Below, piece by piece: positions 57,099 to 64,000 of a stretch of 64,000 bases of DNA; position 1 is the stretch's first letter, and each line of letters begins with the position of its first letter. The notes beneath the pieces are model-generated. The model saw only the letters and a program-made list of their open reading frames with translations, did no database searches and had not been told where the DNA came from. Position numbers and translations under genes: made by a program. Source of the DNA: an uncultured Planococcus sp. (GTDB lineage: Bacteria > Bacillota > Bacilli > Bacillales_A > Planococcaceae). The DNA lies in the NCBI GenBank assembly GCA_947493585.1, contig CANLRI010000001.1, positions 1,240,001 through 1,304,000 on the forward strand. The letters are read 5' to 3'.

Positions 57099-57959
57099 AT
57101 GAAAAAACGAAATTGGCTGCTGCCTGTATGTGCAGCATTTCTGCTCGGGGCTTGTTCTGATGAGACTGCACAGGAGCCGGAAGGTACAGCACAGCAACAA
57201 TCAGCGCAAACAGATGTCGAGGATGATGTGGCATCAGAGCAATCCGCAAGTGAGCAATCAGATATAGAAGAGCAGAAAAACGCTGAAGAGCAAGAGTTGG
57301 AAGAACAAGATGCCGAACAGGCTGCAGAGCCCCGCTATCGCATCAATCCGCAAAACTCTCAAGTTGAACCGATTGGGGATGCGAATGAACAAGCGGTCTT
57401 AATCACTATTGACGATGCACCGGATACATATTCGCTTGAAATGGCTAAAACCTTAAAAGAACTTGACGTACCAGCGATCTTTTTCGTCAATGGGCATTTT
57501 CTCGATACAGATGAAGAGCAGCAGACCCTGTCTGAAATTCATGACATGGGCTTTGCGATTGGCAACCACACAAACACCCATGTGAATTTAAAACAGTCCA
57601 CAGAAAGCGTCCAGCAAGATGAAATCGTGTCGCTCAATGAACGCGTGGAAGCGATCACCGGGGAAGTACCGAAATTTTTCCGTGCTCCGTTTGGTGTAAA
57701 CACCGATTTTAGTAAAGCTCTTGCTGAGGAACAGGGCATGGTGCGCATGAACTGGACCTATGGCTACGATTTCATGCAAGGCTATATGGAACCGGAAGCT
57801 TTGACAGAAATCATGGTCAATGCCCCTGAACTCAATAACGGCGGAAATCTGCTCATGCATGACAGGGAATGGACGAAAGAAGCGTTGCCGCAAATTATCG
57901 AAGGGCTGCGTGACAAAGGCTATGAGTTTGTAGATCCGGATGAAATAGAAGGAATCTGA
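57099..57959 (+). CDS. Polysaccharide deacetylase-family (CE4) lipoprotein
   Basis: A 286-residue exported protein: signal ending LLGACSD (lipobox LGAC, Cys about 17), an acidic Glu/Gln-rich linker (about 20-85) and a NodB/CE4 domain (about 95-280). Motifs: VLITIDDAPD (motif 1, the second Asp binds metal), GNHTNTHVNL (motif 2 HxxxH), RAPFGVN (motif 3), LMHD near the end in place of the motif 5 His. Such enzymes deacetylate peptidoglycan or teichoic or surface glycans, giving lysozyme resistance. ATG 57099 follows AAGGAGG. Confidence 0.88.
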   Translation: MKKRNWLLPVCAAFLLGACSDETAQEPEGTAQQQSAQTDVEDDVASEQSASEQSDIEEQKNAEEQELEEQDAEQAAEPRYRINPQNSQVEPIGDANEQAVLITIDDAPDTYSLEMAKTLKELDVPAIFFVNGHFLDTDEEQQTLSEIHDMGFAIGNHTNTHVNLKQSTESVQQDEIVSLNERVEAITGEVPKFFRAPFGVNTDFSKALAEEQGMVRMNWTYGYDFMQGYMEPEALTEIMVNAPELNNGGNLLMHDREWTKEALPQIIEGLRDKGYEFVDPDEIEGI

Positions 57960-57962
57960 TCA

Positions 57963-58002
57963 TAAAAAAGGATCCGGCGCTCATGGCGCTGGATCCTTTT
58001 TG
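57963..58002. terminator. Bidirectional terminator
   Basis: AAAAAGGATCCGGCGC / GCGCTGGATCCTTTTT hairpin (one wobble) between the deacetylase and the convergent speA. Confidence 0.9.
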
Positions 58003-58012
58003 CTTTATATAA

Positions 58013-59494
58013 TTAACGGAATGCATGATGCTCCTTAATGACATGAAGCGTTTGGAGTGAATCATCTTCAGGCCCCTGTACCGGAAGCCCTGCTTTGACG
58101 TTTGTATGGATGTAGGAAATATTTTCCTCAGTAATGATTTCGCCCGGGATAAAAATCGGAATGCCCGGTGGATAAACCATGATGAACTCGGCCGAGATGC
58201 GGCCAACCGCTTCGTCGATTGGAATGATTTCGGTCTCCGCATAAAATGCATCGCGTGGGGTCATCGCAAGACGTGGAATTTCCGGCAATAAAACAATCGG
58301 TTCTGAAACCGCATGCTCGGTTTCCAAAGCTTCACTCATGCGCTGCAAGGCGTTGACGAGCAAGTTGATTTCTTTTCGGCTGTCACCGAGCGTGACGAGG
58401 CAGAGGATGTTATACAAATCGGATAGTTCGATTTCGATATTAGCGTTCTCGCGCAGCCATTCTTCTGCCTGGTGGCCGGTGATGCCGAGATTTTTGACGC
58501 TGATCAATAATTTGGTCGGATCCATATCGTAAGTCGCAGAAGAGTTGAGAAGCTCTTTTCCGACGCATAATAGATGTGGAATCTTATTGATCCGCTTACG
58601 CGCATCCTGCGCTAGACGGATTGTCTGGTCGATCAAGTCAAATCCGTGGATCGCGAGCTGGCGCCGAGCAGTATCAAGTGAAGCCAATATCGGATAGGAA
58701 GTGGAAGTCGTCGTAAGCATCGATAAAGTCGACTGGACGCGCTTAGGCGACACTAAGCCTTCGCGTACATTCAGCACCGAACTTTGGGTCATAGAGCCGC
58801 CCAGTTTATGGACGGATGTGGCTGCCATGTCCGCTCCTGCCGCCATCGCAGAAATCGGCAAGGATTTATGGAAGTGGATATGGACGCCATGTGCTTCGTC
58901 AACAAGCACGGGAATGGACTTATCGTGGGCGATATCGACGATGCGCTTCAGATCAGCGGCTACGCCAAAATAAGTTGGGTTGATAACTAGCACGGCTTTG
59001 GCGTCAGGGTATTCAATCAAAGCTTTTTCGACCGATTCAGGCGAGATGCCGTGGGAGATGCCAAGTTCCGGATCGACTTCCGGATGGATAAAGACAGGAA
59101 TCGCGCCCGCAAAAACGATAGCCGACATGATGGATTTATGGACGTTGCGCGGGACAAGGATTTTATCATTCGGCCCGACAACACTCAAAATCATCGTCAT
59201 GATGGCACCGCTCGTGCCTTGCACCGAGAAGAAGGTATGGTCTGCGCCAAAAGCTTGAGCTGCCAATTCCTGCGCTTGTTTGATAGCGCCTTTTGGGGAA
59301 TGCAGGTCATCTAGTGGGGCTATATTGATCAAGTCGATCGATAGGATATTATCGCCGACAAATTCCCGGAAAGCAGGGTCAACCCCTTGGCCTTTTTTAT
59401 GGCCGGGAATGTGAAATTGTATAGGATGCCGGTTCCGATGCTTCAATAAAGCATCAAAGAGCGGAGTTTCGAGTTGTGACAATGGGACGTGCAC
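58013..59494 (-). CDS. speA: Arginine decarboxylase (Orn/Lys/Arg decarboxylase family)
   Basis: A 493-residue PLP enzyme of the type I fold: TPLFDALLKHRNRHPIQFHIPGHKKGQG at the N-terminus, VLVDEAHGVHIHFH with PLP-contacting Asp/His, and SVHKLGGSMTQSSVL with the PLP Lys. The length agrees with Bacillus SpeA, which makes agmatine as the first step to putrescine and spermidine. The position after pdh matches Bacillus. A GAGGTG SD precedes ATG 59494. It complements PotABCD, which would import the same end products. Confidence 0.92.
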   Translation of the reverse strand: MHVPLSQLETPLFDALLKHRNRHPIQFHIPGHKKGQGVDPAFREFVGDNILSIDLINIAPLDDLHSPKGAIKQAQELAAQAFGADHTFFSVQGTSGAIMTMILSVVGPNDKILVPRNVHKSIMSAIVFAGAIPVFIHPEVDPELGISHGISPESVEKALIEYPDAKAVLVINPTYFGVAADLKRIVDIAHDKSIPVLVDEAHGVHIHFHKSLPISAMAAGADMAATSVHKLGGSMTQSSVLNVREGLVSPKRVQSTLSMLTTTSTSYPILASLDTARRQLAIHGFDLIDQTIRLAQDARKRINKIPHLLCVGKELLNSSATYDMDPTKLLISVKNLGITGHQAEEWLRENANIEIELSDLYNILCLVTLGDSRKEINLLVNALQRMSEALETEHAVSEPIVLLPEIPRLAMTPRDAFYAETEIIPIDEAVGRISAEFIMVYPPGIPIFIPGEIITEENISYIHTNVKAGLPVQGPEDDSLQTLHVIKEHHAFR

Positions 59495-59671
59495 CTCACT
59501 TTATCAAAATGAAAACAAGAGAAATTATAGCACGCAAGACGCTTCGTTACTATACTTATAGCATGGATGATTGACTTATTTTCATTCGTGCGGGACAAGC
59601 TGCAGGCATTGAAAAGGGAATTGTGGAATTGAAGCGAATAGACAAAGAGACAACAAAAAAGGAGTGGGATC

Positions 59672-60643
59672 ATGACATTTAAGACAAGAATCACGGAGCT
59701 GCTTGGAATCGACTATCCGATCATCCAAGGTGGCCTGGCATATTTAGCTTACGCGGATCTGGCGGCAGCAGTCTCGAATGCAGGAGGGCTTGGACAGATT
59801 ACGGCGATGAGCCTTCCGGGGCCTGATGAATTGCGCGAGGAAATCCGCAAAGTCCGCGAATTGACAGACAAACCGTTCGGTGTAAACTTTGCGATCGGTG
59901 AGCATGGACGGGCATTTTCACATATGCTCGCTGTCGCAATTGAAGAGCGGGTGCCTGTGGTATCAATGACTGGCGGCAATCCGACGCCGATATTTGAGCA
60001 ATTGCAAGGCACTGATATCAAGAAGCTAGTATTGGTGGCGGCAAGGCGCCAAGCTGAAAAGGCGGAGGCACTTGGAGCGGATGCCGTCATGGTGGTCGGT
60101 CACGAAGGCGGGGGGCATCTTGGCCGTGATGATATCGGAACAATGGTCCTGATTCCACAAGTGGTCGATGCTGTATCGATTCCGGTGATCGCCTCTGGCG
60201 GCATTGGCGACGGCCGCGGATGGATGGCGGCGCATGCGCTTGGAGCAGAAGGAATTGAAATGGGAACGCGCTTCATTGCAACGAAAGAATGCATCCATGC
60301 GTCACAGCTATACAAGCAGCAGTTGATTGACAGCACGGAAAACGATACAGTAATTATCAAGCGCAGCATTGGGGCACCAGCCCGTACATTGTCCAATGCA
60401 TGGACGGATCGGATCTTGGAGATCGAAAAAGAGACGCCGAACTATGAAGCGCTGAAAGATTATATTAGCGGAACCGCCAATAAACGTTATATCTATGATG
60501 GAGAACAAGAAAAAGGGTTCGGCTGGGCAGGGCAAGTGACGGGCTTGATCCGGGATGTGCCGACTGTCCAGGAATTGTTCGACCGAATGATCCAGCAAAC
60601 TGAAGAAATCCGCAAACGCTGGGGGATTATTGAAAGAGAGTAG
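59672..60643 (+). CDS. Nitronate monooxygenase / 2-nitropropane dioxygenase family
   Basis: A 323-residue FMN-dependent TIM barrel: GIDYPIIQGGLAYLAYADLAAAVSNAGGLG at the N-terminus, FGVNFAIG, GHEGGGHLGRDD with the catalytic-type His, VIASGGIGDGRG and GTRFIATKE for the phosphate of FMN. Homologues oxidise nitronates or, as FabK, reduce enoyl-ACP; the short length and motif agree more with the nitronate monooxygenase class. AAAGGAG SD. Downstream yktA begins 10 bases after its stop and is probably in the same transcript. Confidence 0.85.
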   Translation: MTFKTRITELLGIDYPIIQGGLAYLAYADLAAAVSNAGGLGQITAMSLPGPDELREEIRKVRELTDKPFGVNFAIGEHGRAFSHMLAVAIEERVPVVSMTGGNPTPIFEQLQGTDIKKLVLVAARRQAEKAEALGADAVMVVGHEGGGHLGRDDIGTMVLIPQVVDAVSIPVIASGGIGDGRGWMAAHALGAEGIEMGTRFIATKECIHASQLYKQQLIDSTENDTVIIKRSIGAPARTLSNAWTDRILEIEKETPNYEALKDYISGTANKRYIYDGEQEKGFGWAGQVTGLIRDVPTVQELFDRMIQQTEEIRKRWGIIERE

Positions 60644-60652
60644 GTGAAGGCC

Positions 60653-60928
60653 ATGGAATATTCATATCCATTTTCTATCGATTGGACAACCGATGAGATC
60701 GTCGATGTCGTGGAATTTTTCGAAGCGATAGAAAAAGCTTATGAAAAAGGGGTCAAACGTCAGGAACTGATGGACAAATACCGTAAGTTTAAAAAAGTGG
60801 TGCCATCGATGGCGGAAGAAAAAACATACTTCCGTGAGTTCGAAGAAGAAAGCGGCTATGTCAGTTTTACGGTCGTTAAGAAGATGAAAGAAGCTTCGGA
60901 CGATGAATTGATCCGTATCAAAAGATAG
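60653..60928 (+). CDS. yktA: UPF0223 family protein YktA
   Basis: A 91-residue helical protein with the UPF0223 pattern: YSYPFSIDWTTDEIVDVVEFF, AYEKGVKRQELMDKYRKFKKVVPS, EKTYFREFEEESGYVS. Function unknown. ATG 60653 is chosen; a GTG 9 bases earlier is possible. Order speA-(monooxygenase)-yktA-yktB agrees with Bacillus. Confidence 0.9.
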   Translation: MEYSYPFSIDWTTDEIVDVVEFFEAIEKAYEKGVKRQELMDKYRKFKKVVPSMAEEKTYFREFEEESGYVSFTVVKKMKEASDDELIRIKR

Positions 60929-60964
60929 AAAAAACCGCCGTTCAGCGATGAACGGCGGTTTTTT
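60928..60964. terminator. Bidirectional terminator between yktA and yktB
   Basis: AAAAAACCGCCGTTCA / TGAACGGCGGTTTTTT perfect stem with GCGA loop. Confidence 0.93.
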
Positions 60965-61592
60965 CGTTTGCTTGAAGCAAATTCCGGTAAACCGGAAGCA
61001 GCTCGCGGAATGTTTCTTCTGCAAAAGCATAGAATCCGTCTTTATCGAGCGCAGCAGCATCAGCACGTGTCAAATGCCTGCCGATGACGAGTTCCCCTTT
61101 TTTGACATCACGCAGGCGCGTGAGCAGCTTTTCGATGCCCTCTTCGCCGAGCGATGCGATGGTTTCGGCTTCAGGCTTCATATGATCGCCCGAAACGACA
61201 AATTCGGCTGGCAGTTCGGCTAAAGCCCCAGTGGAAATTAGTTGATTCGCCATTTGCGGTTTGCCGGGCGCTTCATAAATGACAGCTAGAATGACAAAAA
61301 CGTGGCTTTCCCATAGCCCGACCTGGAAATGGGGGACGGCTTTATAGCCGCGTTTATAAGGTGCAAATGCCACCCAGCTGTCATTTGGTGGATTGACAGT
61401 CCGGCGCATATGTTTCGCGACATGCGGGAAAAATTCATCCCCGGTTTCCCCAGAGAAATAAGCGGAAAAGTCTTGGCCCAATGCTTCGAATTTTGGCCGC
61501 ACATGCGTCGATAATGCTTCCATGCGCGCTTCGAGGCCTGGCGTTTCAAATACTTCAAAATCCTGTTCTGTCCAGTATGGATTCACGGACAT
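60942..61592 (-). CDS. yktB: UPF0637 family protein YktB
   Basis: A 216-residue protein of the DUF1054/UPF0637 family: YWTEQDFEVFETPGLEARMEAL, HVRPKFEALGQDFSAYF, HVAKHMRRTVNPPNDSWVAFAPYKRGYKAVPHFQVGLW. It is cytoplasmic and its biochemical role is not known. Its end overlaps the terminator hairpin. SD GGAGGCGA before ATG 61592. Confidence 0.92.
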   Translation of the reverse strand: MSVNPYWTEQDFEVFETPGLEARMEALSTHVRPKFEALGQDFSAYFSGETGDEFFPHVAKHMRRTVNPPNDSWVAFAPYKRGYKAVPHFQVGLWESHVFVILAVIYEAPGKPQMANQLISTGALAELPAEFVVSGDHMKPEAETIASLGEEGIEKLLTRLRDVKKGELVIGRHLTRADAAALDKDGFYAFAEETFRELLPVYRNLLQANEKTAVHR

Positions 61593-61701
61593 CGCCTCCT
61601 TAAATAATCAACAAGTTTTATTTTAACGAAGTTTGCGAAGAATGAATATAAATACGTTTTCGGAAAGAAAAAACGGGGTAAAGATGTGTAACAAACATCG
61701 C

Positions 61702-61719
61702 AATCGGAATATTCCGATT
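61702..61719. promoter_or_regulatory. Perfect 18-bp palindrome upstream of ykzI
   Basis: AATCGGAAT-ATTCCGATT, no loop, about 25 bases before the start of the 64-aa gene. The symmetry suits a dimeric repressor site near the start of transcription. Confidence 0.45.
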
Positions 61720-61743
61720 ATGAGGGAAGGGGGGCGCTCACTT

Positions 61744-61938
61744 ATGAAGCAGATGATACAGATTATCCGAAAAGCGGATGTAGAAAAAGAATACATCAAC
61801 ACGTTGAAGCTGGAGCTTGATTACGAATTGGCCACCTTGTATGATGCAATGCAACAAAATGACAGCAGCCAAAAGGATAAGAGCAAGAAACGGCTGGCAG
61901 AAATACAAGTAGAACTGGAGGCTCTTCATGCATTGTAA
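61744..61938 (+). CDS. ykzI: Small helical protein (YkzI-like)
   Basis: A 64-residue charged helical protein: MKQMIQIIRKADVEKEYINTLKLELDYELATLYDAMQQND and KSKKRLAEIQVELEAL. It fits a two-helix coiled coil. The gene position between yktB and suhB matches Bacillus ykzI, which is the main reason for the name. ATG 61744 has GAAGGGGGG about 9 bases upstream; the longer frame runs through a palindrome. Function unknown. Confidence 0.7.
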   Translation: MKQMIQIIRKADVEKEYINTLKLELDYELATLYDAMQQNDSSQKDKSKKRLAEIQVELEALHAL

Positions 61939-62028
61939 ACAAACGACCATACCGTAGAAGCATCTGCTGGCTAAAGACAGTGGATGCTTTTTTCGTTATA
62001 CTGTAAAGAAATAAGGGGGAGCTCATCT

Positions 62029-62826
62029 ATGGATCAGCATGCAATGGACCGTTACATAAAATCGATGATTAAAGAAGCAGGGCACCGAATCCGCAATTCA
62101 TTTCTTAGCGACATCTCGGTGGATACGAAAGCCCACGCGAATGATTTGGTGACAAACGTGGACAAGGAAGTCGAGCAGTTCTTCATCCGCCATATCCGTG
62201 AAGATTTTCCAGGCCACCGCGTTTTCGGCGAAGAAGGCTTTGGAGACACAATTGAAGAATTGAGCGGCACGGTATGGATGCTCGACCCGATTGATGGCAC
62301 GATGAATTTTGTGCACCAACGACGCAATTTTGCCATTTCGCTCGGCATTTATGAAGATGGCGTCGGCAAGATGGGGTATATCTATGATGTCGTCAATGAT
62401 GATCTTTATCACGCAATAGCAGGCGGCGGCGCATATTATAACGACGAACGGCTGCAGCCGCTCATTGAGACCGACATCAGCGAATCGATCATCGGCATGA
62501 ATGCGATGTGGGCCACCCCGAACCGGCACGTGGAGCATGAAGCGACGATACGCCTCGTCCATGAGGCGCGAGGCATGCGTTCATATGGCTCGGCGGCGCT
62601 TGAACTGGCGTATTTGGCGAGCGGGCGCATCGACGCCTATATTTCCATGCGGCTATCGCCATGGGATATTGCCGGAGGTTTGGTCATGGCAAACGAAGTA
62701 GGCGCCGTCGCGAGTAATTTTTCAGGGCAGTCGGCAAACTTGTTAAAATCCGACACCTTTGTAGCTGCTAACCCGTCCATTCACGGGAAGTTGCTGCAAG
62801 ATTATATTAAGCCGAAACACACATAA
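62029..62826 (+). CDS. suhB: Inositol monophosphatase-family protein
   Basis: A 265-residue Mg2+/Li+-sensitive phosphatase: NDLVTNVDKEVEQFF, GEEGFGD (metal Glu), MLDPIDGTMNFVH (the DPIDGT motif with two metal Asp), and SPWDIAGGLVMANEVG with the metal Asp in WDIAGG. It hydrolyses inositol-1-phosphate or related sugar or nucleotide phosphates. ATG 62029 follows AAGGGGGAG. Corresponds to Bacillus YktC/SuhB in position and length. A terminator follows. Confidence 0.93.
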   Translation: MDQHAMDRYIKSMIKEAGHRIRNSFLSDISVDTKAHANDLVTNVDKEVEQFFIRHIREDFPGHRVFGEEGFGDTIEELSGTVWMLDPIDGTMNFVHQRRNFAISLGIYEDGVGKMGYIYDVVNDDLYHAIAGGGAYYNDERLQPLIETDISESIIGMNAMWATPNRHVEHEATIRLVHEARGMRSYGSAALELAYLASGRIDAYISMRLSPWDIAGGLVMANEVGAVASNFSGQSANLLKSDTFVAANPSIHGKLLQDYIKPKHT

Positions 62827-62830
62827 TCCA

Positions 62831-62866
62831 CAAAAAAAGAGGCCGGGAAATCCCGGCCTCTTTTTA
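62831..62866. terminator. Bidirectional terminator between suhB and ylaF
   Basis: AAAAAGAGGCCGGGA / TCCCGGCCTCTTTTT perfect stem, short loop. Confidence 0.93.
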
Positions 62867-62871
62867 AGTGC

Positions 62872-63081
62872 TTATAATGCGCCAGCTTCGCGCATTTCTT
62901 TTTTGCGTTTGAACCCAAAGCCCATAATGACCAACAACAATAGGATGGAGAGAAAAATACCGATGACGCTGCGAAGTGCCACTGCGACGCCAATAAGCAC
63001 CATTGCTCCGATTGCTGCCAAAGAAAAGACTACAAAAATCCATTTTATATTATGCCATGATTCTATGATCGCTTCTTTCAT
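62872..63081 (-). CDS. ylaF: YlaF-like small membrane protein
   Basis: A 69-residue protein with two membrane helices ([22 protein letters not shown] and [18 protein letters not shown]) followed by a basic cytoplasmic end ([12 protein letters not shown]). The pattern and the place next to typA match Bacillus YlaF (DUF5325). Function unknown. AGGAGG SD precedes ATG 63081. Confidence 0.88.
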   Translation of the reverse strand: MKEAIIESWHNIKWIFVVFSLAAIGAMVLIGVAVALRSVIGIFLSILLLLVIMGFGFKRKKEMREAGAL

Positions 63082-63188
63082 ATCATCTAACCTCCTGCAT
63101 GCGAGAAAATAAAATCGTAGGGTTTTTCCCCTATATGTGCTATACTAGCACAGTTATAGGCTCGAAAAAAGAATATTGGAGTGAAAGT

Positions 63189-64000
63189 ATGACTAACCTT
63201 AGAAACGATTTACGAAACATTGCAATTATCGCACACGTTGACCACGGCAAAACGACATTGGTGGATCAGTTGCTTCAGCAATCAGGGATCTTCCGATCAA
63301 ACGAACATGTTGATGAGCGGGCGATGGACTCAAACGACATTGAAAGAGAACGCGGAATCACAATCCTAGCGAAAAATACCGCGATTCAATATAAAGACGC
63401 TAAAATCAACATTTTGGATACTCCTGGTCACGCCGATTTCGGCGGTGAAGTAGAACGTATCATGAAAATGGTTGATGGCGTCTTGCTTGTTGTCGATGCA
63501 TATGAAGGCTGTATGCCACAGACACGCTTTGTGCTTAAAAAAGCGCTAGAGCAAAACTTGAAGCCGATTGTTGTCGTTAACAAAATTGACCGCGATTTCG
63601 CGCGTCCTGATGAAGTTGTCGATGAAGTCATCGAATTGTTCATCGAACTTGAAGCAAACGACGACCAATTGGAATTCCCGGTCATTTTCGCATCAGGCAT
63701 GAACGGAACTGCCAGCCTTTCGTCTGATCCAGCTGATCAGGAAGAAACGATGCAGGTTATTTACGATGCAATTATGGACCACGTACCAGCACCGATCGAC
63801 AACCGTGAAGAGCCGCTGCAATTCCAAGTAGCGCTTCTTGACTACAGCGATTACGTTGGACGTATCGGAATCGGCCGCGTATTCCGCGGGACGATTGAAG
63901 TCGGGCAATCCGTTTCATTAATGAAATTGGATGGCTCAGTCAAAAACTTCCGTGTCACTAAAATCCACGGATTTATGGGACTGAAACGCGTTGAGATCCA
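63189..64000 (+). CDS. typA: Translational GTPase TypA/BipA (partial, runs off the right edge)
   Basis: The first 270 codons of a translational GTPase. G1 [15 protein letters not shown], switch [15 protein letters not shown]3 [15 protein letters not shown]4 [12 protein letters not shown] and G5 FASGMNG are all typical of TypA/BipA, which helps 50S assembly, especially in cold or stress. Domain II has begun at the edge ([25 protein letters not shown]). ATG 63189 has GGAGTGAA about 8 bases upstream. No stop codon is in the window. Confidence 0.96.
   Translation, partial: MTNLRNDLRNIAIIAHVDHGKTTLVDQLLQQSGIFRSNEHVDERAMDSNDIERERGITILAKNTAIQYKDAKINILDTPGHADFGGEVERIMKMVDGVLLVVDAYEGCMPQTRFVLKKALEQNLKPIVVVNKIDRDFARPDEVVDEVIELFIELEANDDQLEFPVIFASGMNGTASLSSDPADQEETMQVIYDAIMDHVPAPIDNREEPLQFQVALLDYSDYVGRIGIGRVFRGTIEVGQSVSLMKLDGSVKNFRVTKIHGFMGLKRVEI

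Overview
The window looks like a Gram-positive chromosome of the Bacillales, most likely Planococcaceae (Planococcus or a near relative). Backbone gene order follows the Bacillus subtilis ykt/yku/pdh neighbourhoods (ykuL-ccpC-dapH-dapL; ktrC; rnjA-rpoY; ykrA-def-ykyA; pdhABCD-speA-yktA-yktB-suhB-ylaF-typA). Strong AGGAGG-type ribosome binding sites, GTG/TTG starts and T-rich hairpin terminators are typical of Firmicutes. The genus is inferred from general character and is less certain than the family.

Region 1 (1 to about 7715) is an AT-rich accessory island. It starts inside pglZ and continues with brxL, the last two genes of a type 1 BREX phage-defence operon. Next come a GIY-YIG protein on the other strand, a compact mobility module (HUH rolling-circle Rep, excisionase-like HTH protein, a 243-aa orphan), a cyclic-phosphate-processing receiver (cREC) protein and a tyrosine integrase. 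The integrase lies directly beside the 3' end of a tRNA-Val(GAC) gene. The simplest reading is a tRNA-Val-integrated element that carries BREX as cargo; its other end is outside the window. Short repeats and palindromes around the integrase look like protein-binding sites.

Region 2 (7716-17000) holds the tRNA, a secreted nuclease lipoprotein with a divergent 2H-fold protein, a 45-aa small gene, an oxidoreductase and an aldehyde dehydrogenase. It also holds a ykoGHI-like two-component system with two PepSY-domain proteins (one with an Asp-rich tail and an 11-bp-phased direct repeat upstream) and a PAS sensor kinase.

Region 3 (17000-31120) carries an M42 peptidase, murE, prfC, an RND exporter, an SDR protein, a Mn2+ (yybP-ykoY) riboswitch controlling a TerC-family gene, sigI-rsgI, ktrD and a MarR regulator.

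Region 4 (31120-49400) has a lipoprotein, a CPBP protease, ykwC, ykyB, fadH, the c-di-AMP-binding CBS protein, an MFS pump with ccpC, the acetylated diaminopimelate/lysine branch (dapH-dapL) and a NorA-like pump. These are followed by a polyamine ABC operon headed by an XRE-cupin regulator with a promoter/operator that can be read by eye, then ktrC and rnjA-rpoY.

Region 5 (49400-64000) is core metabolism: ykrA, def, ykyA, the pyruvate dehydrogenase operon, a polysaccharide deacetylase, speA, a nitronate monooxygenase, yktA, yktB, ykzI, suhB, ylaF and the start of typA. KtrC (ring) and KtrD (membrane subunit), both present here, can form one K+ uptake system. SpeA makes agmatine, the polyamine precursor, while PotABCD imports polyamines.

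The most unusual part is the BREX/HUH-Rep/cREC/integrase island. I do not see a clearly new system, but the orphan genes in 2593-5869 are the best candidates for something undescribed.
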